Below, in pieces: positions 1 through 5,097 of a DNA stretch of 7,651 nt. Under the pieces are notes generated by a model that ran no database searches, had not been told where the DNA came from, and was given only the letters and a program-made list of their open reading frames with translations. The stretch lies in NCBI GenBank assembly GCA_035458585.1, contig DATHZN010000059.1:1-7651 (forward strand), in the 5' to 3' direction. The translations under genes were made by a program, and so were the position numbers. This DNA is from Marinobacterium_E sp035458585. GTDB taxonomy: Bacteria; Pseudomonadota; Gammaproteobacteria; Pseudomonadales; Balneatricaceae. Within the stretch, counting starts at the first letter, position 1. Every line of letters starts with the position of its first letter.

Positions 1-1
1 G

Positions 2-70
2 CTCAACGCTCAGAATATCAATCTGGTCGGTTTGGCCACGAGCGGTCTGGAATACATTCCAGTGGCCTAA
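2..70 (+). CDS. C-terminal end of an unidentified protein (partial, low confidence)
   Basis: A frame open from the left edge ends at TAA (68-70) and gives 22 residues ending SGLEYIPVA. The codons look natural (CTG, GGT, GCC, ATC), and the stop is followed by a short T-run (72-78). I do not recognise the protein. The opposite strand is open in the same codon register and reads at least as convincingly, so the strand is uncertain. If this reading is right, the gene ends about 90 bp before the IS and was not interrupted by it. Confidence 0.3.
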   Translation, partial: LNAQNINLVGLATSGLEYIPVA

Positions 71-109
71 CTTTTTTTCCTTCCTGCAGTAGATGTCGGT
101 CAGCGTTTT
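2..109 (-). pseudogene. Possible 5'-truncated gene fragment, minus strand (alternative to the plus-strand reading)
   Basis: The minus strand is open from the TAA at 110-112 down to the left edge. It reads about 36 residues, including KTLTDIYCRKEKKLG and, further on, GQTDQIDILSVE, which are protein-like in composition and codon use. There is no ATG, GTG or TTG between the upstream stop and the edge. If real, the gene has lost its 5' end, perhaps in the rearrangement that placed the IS at 161. I do not recognise the family. It is mutually exclusive with the 22-residue plus-strand reading unless one is a by-product of the shared codon register. Confidence 0.22.
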
Positions 110-160
110 TTAATTTTCAGATGGCAGCTATGTGCCGAAAATACTCATTTTCCTTCCCAG

Positions 161-203
161 TGACCTTTCCCCGAAAAACTAGACCATGACCTCGATGAGA
201 TTT
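161..203 (+). repeat. Left terminal inverted repeat of the IS
   Basis: It begins TGACCTTTCCCC and ends CGATGAGATTT (193-203). Both blocks match the right end exactly in inverse orientation; the 20 bases between them match only partly and need one gap. The block before orfA probably also carries the element's promoter, but I cannot place -35 and -10 boxes with confidence. Confidence 0.88.
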
Positions 204-234
204 CCATTTAACCTAAAGGGATGGAGATCTCGAT

Positions 235-498
235 ATGAAGAAGCGTTACAGCGAAGAACAGATCATTAAAGCGATCAAAGAACACGAGGCAGGTGCCAAA
301 GTAGACGATATTTGTCGGCAGTTGGGTATCTCTTCAGGCACGTTCTACAACTGGCGTAGCAAGTATGCTGGATTGGAAGTAAACGAAGCTAAGCGGTTAC
401 GTGAGCTGGAAGCTGAGAACAACAAGTTGAAGAAGCTCTTGGCTGAGAAGCTACTAGAAGTCGATGCCATGAAGGATGTGCTCTCAAAAAAGTGGTGA
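235..498 (+). CDS. IS3-family transposase OrfA (DNA-binding subunit)
   Basis: This 87-residue protein binds the IS ends and regulates transposition. Residues about 5-45 form a transposase-8 type helix-turn-helix (EEQIIKAIKEHEAG, then DICRQLGISSGTFYNW). Residues about 50-80 form a leucine-zipper coiled coil (RLRELEAENNKLKKLLAEKL) for multimerisation with itself and with OrfAB. The start at 235 has a good ribosome binding site, GGAG at 223-226 with 8-nt spacing. Its last codons contain the A AAA AAG slip site, and the stop at 496-498 lies inside orfB. Slippage yields a 358-residue OrfAB fusion (86 OrfA plus 272 OrfB residues), which is the transposase in this family. Length and features are normal for an intact copy. 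Confidence 0.95.
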   Translation: MKKRYSEEQIIKAIKEHEAGAKVDDICRQLGISSGTFYNWRSKYAGLEVNEAKRLRELEAENNKLKKLLAEKLLEVDAMKDVLSKKW

Positions 499-506
499 AG
501 GCCACT
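472..506 (+). promoter_or_regulatory. Programmed -1 ribosomal frameshift signal (orfA/orfB)
   Basis: In the orfA frame the sequence reads TCA AAA AAG, giving the heptamer A AAA AAG at 486-492. A -1 slip moves the ribosome into the orfB frame, so ..SKK continues VVKATQ... An AAGGA element at 472-476 lies 9 nt upstream, like the internal Shine-Dalgarno stimulator known for dnaX-type slippage. A small 5-bp hairpin (AGTGG 491-495 with CCACT 502-506) overlaps the site. The heptamer and frames are visible; the stimulators are inferred. Confidence 0.85.
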
Positions 507-1310
507 CAGCGAAAGCAGGTGGTCATACATCTGATGCAAGATCATAAAATATCCGAACGAGCTGCTTGTCGATTGGCGGGTATTCGCCGATCAAGTTTTC
601 GTTATAAGGCAGTGCCTCGCGATGATGCAGAGCTTAGGGCTCGGCTCAAAGAGTTAGCAGCGAAGCAGTCCGCATACGGGTATCTAATGCTTCACAGTCT
701 CCTAAAAACCGAGGGCCTTGTAATAAATAAGAAGCGAACTTATCGGATCTACACGGAGGAAGGGCTTCAGGTACGGACTAAGAAGCGTAAGAAGCTGACG
801 CGACCAAGACAGCCGTTGGAGCTGCCGACTTCGGTGAACCAACGCTGGTCGATGGATTTTGTATCTGATCAGCTTGCTGGTGGGCGACGCTTCCGAGTTT
901 TGAATGTTGTTGATGACTACTCGCGAGAGATGATTGGACAGCTCGTATCTATATCCATCAGCGGACGTCAGGTGTCACGCTTCCTATCTCAACTCATTGA
1001 GCAACGAGGCAAGCCGAAGAAAATCATCTGTGACAACGGTACCGAGTTCACGAGCAAAGCCATGTTCTTCTGGAGCAAAGAAACTTCAGTGCAGCTTGGC
1101 TTTATTCAACCAGGCAAGCCAACTCAGAATGCATTCGTTGAGAGCTTGAACGGTAAATTCAGGAATGAGTGTCTGAATCAGCACTGGTTCCGCACTCTTG
1201 ATGAAGCAAAATATGAAATAGACCAGTGGAGAGAGCACTACAACACAGTACGTCCACACAGTGCTCTCGGATATGTGTCACCAGAGGAGTTCGCTAGGCA
1301 GGCAGCGTAA
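492..1310 (+). CDS. IS3-family transposase OrfB (DDE catalytic domain)
   Basis: This 272-residue frame is the catalytic half of the transposase, normally made as the OrfAB fusion by -1 frameshifting. Numbered from the GTG at 492, residues about 20-40 form a small HTH (ERAACRLAGIRRSSFRYK), residues about 47-100 the HTH_21-like segment with the AYGY motif, and residues about 115-265 the integrase (rve) core. The triad is D122 (WSMDF), D181 (CDNGTEF) and E217 (NAFVESLNGKFRNECLN), with exactly 35 residues between D181 and E217. The tail has the family's YNTVRPHSALGYVSPEEF signature. The usual basic pair after YGY (often RR) is replaced by Leu-Met, a small departure. Independent initiation at GTG 492 or 495 is possible. 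Confidence 0.95.
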   Translation: MVKATQRKQVVIHLMQDHKISERAACRLAGIRRSSFRYKAVPRDDAELRARLKELAAKQSAYGYLMLHSLLKTEGLVINKKRTYRIYTEEGLQVRTKKRKKLTRPRQPLELPTSVNQRWSMDFVSDQLAGGRRFRVLNVVDDYSREMIGQLVSISISGRQVSRFLSQLIEQRGKPKKIICDNGTEFTSKAMFFWSKETSVQLGFIQPGKPTQNAFVESLNGKFRNECLNQHWFRTLDEAKYEIDQWREHYNTVRPHSALGYVSPEEFARQAA

Positions 1311-1313
1311 CAA

Positions 1314-1355
1314 AAATCTCATCGAAGGATTGGTACAAACCTAGGGGAAAGGTCA
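1314..1355 (-). repeat. Right terminal inverted repeat of the IS
   Basis: Read on the minus strand from 1355, it begins TGACCTTTCCCC and ends CGATGAGATTT at 1314. It is 42 bp against 43 at the left end. It starts 4 bp after the orfB stop, so the IS carries no passenger sequence. Confidence 0.88.
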
Positions 1356-1513
1356 GTATCTGGAGGTGCTTCAAGCGATGCGAAGAGAGCTTTGGGCTGC
1401 TATCGACACCGCCTGCTGTGCGTGCTGATCTTTGAGGTCGCTGGAAACAGCTGTTGTTGGCATTGTAGGATCTCAGGTTTGAGATGCCTGCTAAGTTTTT
1501 GTGGCGACTTACT
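1356..1513. other. Gene-free flank of the IS, possible gene remnants
   Basis: No convincing gene is visible. Just after the IS a plus frame reads YLEVLQAMRRELWAAIDTAC before a stop. The opposite strand has a 30-codon frame (1463 to 1371) starting MPTTAVSSDLKDQ, with a weak GAG 8 nt upstream. Both are too short to trust. A 6-bp hairpin lies at 1470-1485 (ATCTCA-GGTT-TGAGAT) and a 10-bp palindrome AACAGCTGTT at 1446-1455. Confidence 0.3.
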
Positions 1514-1747
1514 TTATCTGACGGGTTGTACGAAAAAGTAGTAATCCGTTTCGCGAATCAGCTTAAATCCGTCATCAAAACGATCAACATTGAACCACCA
1601 TTGAGCGATCCTCTCTGCCTCATCTGGACACCCAGCTTCATAGACAAAATATCGGTCTTTGTGATCTTTAATCGTGACGGTTTTTTCTAGAGGAGCGGTT
1701 CGGCGTTTACCATCTCCGTATGACTCTACGTAGAGCTTTTCGAACAT
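1514..1747 (-). CDS. Small orphan protein, 77 aa, unknown function
   Basis: I do not recognise this protein. It begins MFEKLYVESYGDG and ends DYYFFVQPVR. It is soluble, rich in aromatic residues (WWF, YYFF, RYFVY) and in charged residues, with one Cys, no signal peptide and no membrane segment. The composition suggests a compact alpha/beta domain. The start is supported by GGAG 8 nt upstream of the ATG on the minus strand. The overlapping 68-residue plus-strand frame has a less protein-like composition and no comparable support. It stands alone, about 160 bp from the IS right end and divergent from the small membrane protein at about 2.04 kb. It could be a cargo or accessory gene. Confidence 0.5.
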   Translation of the reverse strand: MFEKLYVESYGDGKRRTAPLEKTVTIKDHKDRYFVYEAGCPDEAERIAQWWFNVDRFDDGFKLIRETDYYFFVQPVR

Positions 1748-1867
1748 ACATTAGGCTCCAGAAACGCTGCAGCGATGATTGCAAATTTTCATCTGAAGAA
1801 CTGAGAGGTATCCGCCGGGTTAACCAATAAAACGGCGATCTCGATATTCAACATCAATATAGTGAAG

Positions 1868-1893
1868 AGTATAGCTCGGATGAGCTGAATACT
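1868..1893 (+). promoter_or_regulatory. Hairpin directly before a 26-codon reading frame
   Basis: AGTAT-AGCTC (1868-1877) pairs with GAGCT (1882-1886) and ATACT (1889-1893), giving 10 base pairs with a two-base GA bulge and a GGAT loop. The stem ends at the base before ATG 1894. The purine-rich GGATGAG that could act as ribosome binding site lies in the loop and 3' arm, so the structure could mask initiation. There is no T-run, so it is not an intrinsic terminator. Function is inferred from position only. Confidence 0.3.
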
Positions 1894-1974
1894 ATGAAAA
1901 TCTTATTCATTGAAGTGTATTGCGATCCAGAATACGCCTCTTGCTCGGTTGAGTGTCTATTTCATGATGGCTAG
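1894..1974 (+). CDS. Possible 26-aa leader-type peptide (doubtful)
   Basis: ATG to TAG gives MKILFIEVYCDPEYASCSVE and then CLFHDG. Three Cys lie in a 12-residue span. A weak GGATGAG lies about 9 nt upstream inside a hairpin. Such a short frame can arise by chance. It is listed because the hairpin abuts it exactly. It could be an unrecognised small protein or a decayed N-terminus. Confidence 0.15.
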   Translation: MKILFIEVYCDPEYASCSVECLFHDG

Positions 1975-2038
1975 GTGTGAAGCGCCTCTCATAACAAAAT
2001 CGTCTTAAAAGCCACAGAATGCACGAGTGTCCCGTGCT

Positions 2039-2302
2039 ATGCTAGTCAAAACTAGAGCGATAGGGATATTACTCACATCAGCACTAATAAGTATAATTGT
2101 TGGGTGGCACATGAGTGATGAGAACCTTTCAGACATCCCCAAAGAGCAATTCAGTCCAAGGCTCGCCAGCATGGGGGGCTATTTAATAGAGGGTGACCTC
2201 GAGTCCGACCTTATCCGTCTGGGGCAGACAGATTCAATTAAGCATCGACTGCAATTGCGGGATGATTTGATTGAGACGCTCAAACGTTGTGACGTTTTCT
2301 AA
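2039..2302 (+). CDS. Small single-pass membrane protein, unknown function
   Basis: I do not recognise this protein. From ATG 2039 it has 87 residues; an in-frame GTG at 2027 would add 4. A basic start (MLVKTRAIG) leads into a hydrophobic segment at residues about 7-23 (IGILLTSALISIIVGW). A hydrophilic domain of about 63 residues follows, ending HRLQLRDDLIETLKRCDVF, probably helical. The charge bias predicts N-in topology with a periplasmic C-terminal domain, or an uncleaved signal anchor. ATG 2039 is preferred because a weak ACGAG lies about 11 nt upstream, while GTG 2027 has nothing. There is no operon partner: about 290 bp lies upstream and about 380 bp separates it from the kinase. Confidence 0.5.
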   Translation: MLVKTRAIGILLTSALISIIVGWHMSDENLSDIPKEQFSPRLASMGGYLIEGDLESDLIRLGQTDSIKHRLQLRDDLIETLKRCDVF

Positions 2303-2329
2303 AATAACGAAAGTTAGTCCCTGCTGAAC

Positions 2330-2602
2330 CTAATACGACGCTGAGCGAGCGTATTTACAGCTGCCAATAACAGCCTCGCCTGTCGTGTCGTGGTTAACTG
2401 CATTCGCTTTAAGATTGGAACTCGCCGCATTAATACCAATGACTTTCATAGCTTGGTAGTCGCATATGATGCACCGCGTTTTGCATCTTTGGTTTACGCC
2501 ACAAAAATTATTGCCACCAACGGATCGCAGCTGAGTAACAGTTAAACGTTCGTTTACCCTTGTTAAACAGCAGCACTCGTCCGCATCGATCATATCCTCC
2601 AT
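2330..2602 (-). CDS. Doubtful Cys-rich 90-aa reading frame
   Basis: This minus-strand frame starts MEDMIDADECCCL and contains eight Cys, including a CKTRCIIC cluster that could bind metal. It has no recognisable domain, no signal peptide and only a weak upstream ACAGG. The opposite strand is open in the same codon register over about 2345-2543 and also reads plausibly (LVVAYDAPRFASLVYATKII), but it lacks a good start. Because purine-N-pyrimidine codons look the same on both strands, codon pattern cannot decide. This is either a small gene on one strand or a decayed remnant. It is the only candidate in the 377 bp between the small membrane protein and the kinase. Confidence 0.22.
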   Translation of the reverse strand: MEDMIDADECCCLTRVNERLTVTQLRSVGGNNFCGVNQRCKTRCIICDYQAMKVIGINAASSNLKANAVNHDTTGEAVIGSCKYARSASY

Positions 2603-2647
2603 CGGCCTGTTAATGCTTATCAGTAGTGAGCTGGTCGGCCGAGCCCA

Positions 2648-2676
2648 GTGACGAGAACGCCTCTATCGACTATACC
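2648..2676 (+). promoter_or_regulatory. Candidate sigma-70 promoter for the hybrid kinase
   Basis: GTGACG (2648-2653) and TATACC (2671-2676) are separated by 17 bp, each matching the consensus at 4 of 6 positions. Transcription would begin near 2683, inside the first codon triplets of the longest frame, so the ATG at 2713 would be the usable start. A weak match of this kind can occur by chance. Confidence 0.25.
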
Positions 2677-2679
2677 TAA

Positions 2680-5097
2680 ATGACATTATGCAATTGTGTG
2701 TGGGTCAGATTGATGAAAGACATTCGCCTGAATCCTGCTCTGGACTCGTTTTTAGGAAAAGCCTTGGTTCAGTCCGCGAGTGTAATGATCTGGATATCCA
2801 ACACAGAAAAAGAGTGCGTCTTTTTCAACCAATCGTGGCTCAAGTTTCGCGGCCGGAGCTGCGATCAGGAGTACGGGTACGGTTGGGCAGAGGGTGTGCA
2901 CCCCGACGACTACGATCGCTGTCTTGATATATTCATAAAAGCCTTCGATCGGAGGGAAGAGTTCTCTATGGACTATCGTTTGCAAAGGTCCGATGGAGAG
3001 TACCGTTGGATTCGTGATGACGGCGCACCCTACACCGATACGGATGGTATTTTCGCTGGATACATCGGTTGTTGTTACGATATCCACCGTGAGATAGAGG
3101 CTCTGCGGTCGATTGAGGCCAGCGAGCAGTTGACGCGTGATCGAGAACAAGAGCACATCAGCACTCTTGAAAGTATGCAGGTGGGTGTAGTGGTGCATGC
3201 CTCCGACACGAGTATTCTCTATGCCAATGCCGCTGCAAGCGACATCCTTGGCCTCTCACCTGATCAGCTTAAAGGGAAACAAGCCATTGATCCGCGTTGG
3301 CAATTTGTCTATCCCAACGGACAGTCTATGCCTCTGGATGCTTACCCGGTCAACATTGCCATCGTCACTCGACGGGATTTGAAGGACTATGAGCTGGGTA
3401 TTGTTGTACCCGATAGTCCGAATTTAACTTGGGTAAATGTGAATGCCCGGCCACTGTTCACGCAGAATGGTCAGGTCAAAAAAATTGTCGTCAGTTTCGT
3501 CGATATCACGGAACGTAAGCAGACTGAGATCAAACTTCAGGCCAGTGAGGCGAGATTGCTGGCCGCCACCAGTGCGGCTGGTATAGGTATCTGGGAGTAC
3601 GATATCGAAACAGACGAGCTCGTGTGGGATGATCGGATGTTTGAACTCTATGGTTGTCGTAAGGAAAATTTTGTTAGTGCTTACGGCACTTGGCAAAGTT
3701 CAGTCTTGGCAGATGATCTTGACGTCGCTACACGCAAGCTACAGCGTTCTATTGAGAAAGGAACCATTTTTACTGCCGAGTTTCGCGTGACTCACGAAGA
3801 TGGTTCAACTCACTGGATCAGTGCGTACGGGCACCCACTGCGTAATCAAGATGGTCGGGTGATTAAAATGTACGGTACGAACCAAAATATTGATGCGGTG
3901 CGCGATAACGAACGCATGCTTCGTGAGGCTCTGGAAAAGGCCGAGCAGTCCACCAAAGGACTTATTGACCTTGCTCGCAAACGGTCGTTGGTTTACGGGA
4001 TGGTCGCGCATGAACTGCGCACCCCGATTTCCGCTATTTCAATGATGGTCGACCAGGATGACGACAGCAGCTGGCTAGATCACCGGCCAACCGTTGGTAA
4101 ATTCACCCGAGATCTTCTGTATACGCTGGATGATATGCGTCTTTTGGTGAACCCGTCGCGGCGCCGCGAGATACGGCTCGATAACTTTACGCTGCAGGAG
4201 TTGATGAACCAAATTCGAGCCTCCACTGCATCGACGGTTGCGGCGACGCACTTCAACTTTCATGCCGATACCGTTCTAGACACTATTTCTCAGACGGATC
4301 TTATAAGCTGTGACATGTATCGGCTAAAAGTGGCTGCAACAAATTTGGTAAAAAACGCCTGCTTACACTCTGAGGGCAAGAATGTTTGGATTCGTACTAG
4401 AGACGAGCACCGTGATAACAGGGTCTATCTGACGCTTGAAGTTGAGGATGATGGTAGAGGGGTTAGTCCCGACCATATACCTAACCTGTTTAAACCTATG
4501 GAGCGGGGGATAACAGCAGCGGAGGGTACTGGGCTCGGTTTGTATATCGCCAGAAGTTGGATTGAAGATATAGGTGGGACTTTGGAGTATGAGCCTAGAT
4601 CAGGGGGCGCTCGTTTTATTGTCAGCGTACCGATTGAAATTGTAGAGGATAAACCGAGCGATCAGACCGAGGTTCACTCCGCAGAGGGAGAGACCAAAAC
4701 AGTGCTCTCAGATATCAAATCGATGCGTGTGCTCTTTGCAGAGGATGAGGCGACCCTTAGGATGCTTGGTCAGGTGATTCTGAGAAAAATCTTTAAAGAT
4801 ATCGATGTTGCAGAAGATGTTGATCAAGGAATTGAAGCCTTGGGTCGCGACCATCAACTCATCCTGACCGACTACTATATGCCGGGCGGCAATGGCACAC
4901 GCCTCATCCAGACAGCAAGAGAACGAGGGTTCGATGGAATTATCATCGGTGTGACCGCCGCCACTATTGGGGATCAGATGGCTGAGATGCTCTCAGCAGG
5001 CGCTGATGGGGTGATTGATAAACCGCTCACATCTGAAAAGCTGCTCAAGACTCTAGATGAAATACTGACAAGAGGCCGAGCATCAAGAGAAAGGTGA
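2680..5097 (+). CDS. Hybrid sensor histidine kinase/response regulator with three PAS domains
   Basis: This 805-residue soluble phosphorelay protein has no membrane segment, so its signal must be cytoplasmic or membrane-permeant. PAS1 spans about 25-140, with a PAC-type end (YRLQRSDGEYRWIRDDG). PAS2 spans about 160-278 and ends in the DITERK linker. PAS3 spans about 290-408 (FRVTHEDGSTHWISAYG). HisKA carries H444 in MVAHELRTPI, where E445 and T448 fit the phosphatase ExxT pattern. The HATPase has the N-box (N555, N559), EDDGRG at 589-594, the F-box NLFKPM and GTGLGL at 616-621. The C-terminal REC at 682-795 has E688/D689, phospho-acceptor D731 (TDYYMP), T759 and K781. All catalytic residues are present. 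No PAS residue identifies a cofactor. An Hpt domain and terminal regulator must lie elsewhere if it is a relay. ATG 2713 (MKDIRLNPAL) is an alternative and perhaps the true start; neither ATG has a strong ribosome binding site. Confidence 0.93.
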   Translation: MTLCNCVWVRLMKDIRLNPALDSFLGKALVQSASVMIWISNTEKECVFFNQSWLKFRGRSCDQEYGYGWAEGVHPDDYDRCLDIFIKAFDRREEFSMDYRLQRSDGEYRWIRDDGAPYTDTDGIFAGYIGCCYDIHREIEALRSIEASEQLTRDREQEHISTLESMQVGVVVHASDTSILYANAAASDILGLSPDQLKGKQAIDPRWQFVYPNGQSMPLDAYPVNIAIVTRRDLKDYELGIVVPDSPNLTWVNVNARPLFTQNGQVKKIVVSFVDITERKQTEIKLQASEARLLAATSAAGIGIWEYDIETDELVWDDRMFELYGCRKENFVSAYGTWQSSVLADDLDVATRKLQRSIEKGTIFTAEFRVTHEDGSTHWISAYGHPLRNQDGRVIKMYGTNQNIDAVRDNERMLREALEKAEQSTKGLIDLARKRSLVYGMVAHELRTPISAISMMVDQDDDSSWLDHRPTVGKFTRDLLYTLDDMRLLVNPSRRREIRLDNFTLQELMNQIRASTASTVAATHFNFHADTVLDTISQTDLISCDMYRLKVAATNLVKNACLHSEGKNVWIRTRDEHRDNRVYLTLEVEDDGRGVSPDHIPNLFKPMERGITAAEGTGLGLYIARSWIEDIGGTLEYEPRSGGARFIVSVPIEIVEDKPSDQTEVHSAEGETKTVLSDIKSMRVLFAEDEATLRMLGQVILRKIFKDIDVAEDVDQGIEALGRDHQLILTDYYMPGGNGTRLIQTARERGFDGIIIGVTAATIGDQMAEMLSAGADGVIDKPLTSEKLLKTLDEILTRGRASRER

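Larger units (their letters stand above)
161..1355 (+). mobile_element. Complete IS3-family insertion sequence (IS407-like subgroup), 1195 bp
   Basis: The element is bounded by inverted repeats whose outer 12 bp are identical (TGACCTTTCCCC at 161-172; its complement at 1344-1355). It carries orfA (HTH plus leucine zipper) and orfB (DDE transposase) in the -1 relationship typical of IS3 elements. OrfA composition and the TGACC terminus resemble the IS407 subgroup, which usually makes a 4-bp target duplication. The flanks here are CCAG (157-160) and GTAT (1356-1359), so none is visible. Both reading frames and the triad are intact, so the element could be active. The subgroup is recalled from known families and was not searched. 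Confidence 0.92.
1748..2038. other. Divergent intergenic region between two small orphan genes
   Basis: This AT-rich stretch of about 290 bp separates the 77-residue minus gene from the small membrane protein. It holds an inverted pair CGCCG (1813-1817) / CGGCG (1833-1837) enclosing the palindrome GGTTAACC (1818-1825), a 5-bp hairpin at 1844-1860, and a stronger hairpin at 1868-1893 abutting a 26-codon frame. I cannot identify a convincing sigma-70 promoter in either direction. Confidence 0.35.

Noticed and set aside
47..78. Hairpin CTGGAA-TACA-TTCCAG followed by a T7 run, like a terminator.
   Set aside because: The stem is only 6 bp and the T-run begins 9 nt after the stem. It lies inside a possible coding end, so the geometry is wrong for an intrinsic terminator.
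1470..1485. ATCTCA-GGTT-TGAGAT hairpin near a T5 run.
   Set aside because: The stem is only 6 bp, the T-run is about 10 nt away, and no gene on the plus strand ends just before it.
1484..1690. 68-codon plus-strand frame opposite the 77-residue minus gene.
   Set aside because: It has a weaker start context and unlikely composition, while the minus frame has a ribosome binding site and a more natural sequence.
2282..2300. AAACGT-TGTG-ACGTTT stem at the end of the small membrane protein gene.
   Set aside because: The AT-rich 6-bp stem lies within the coding frame and is followed by only TCT, so it is too weak to call a terminator.
2541..2575. Two GTTAAAC sequences resembling attC core sites.
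   Set aside because: No partner RYYYAAC core lies at a suitable distance upstream and no foldable arm pairs are seen.
2752..3198. 148-codon minus-strand frame opposite the kinase.
   Set aside because: It is antisense to conserved PAS coding sequence and its translation resembles no protein, so it is a shadow frame.
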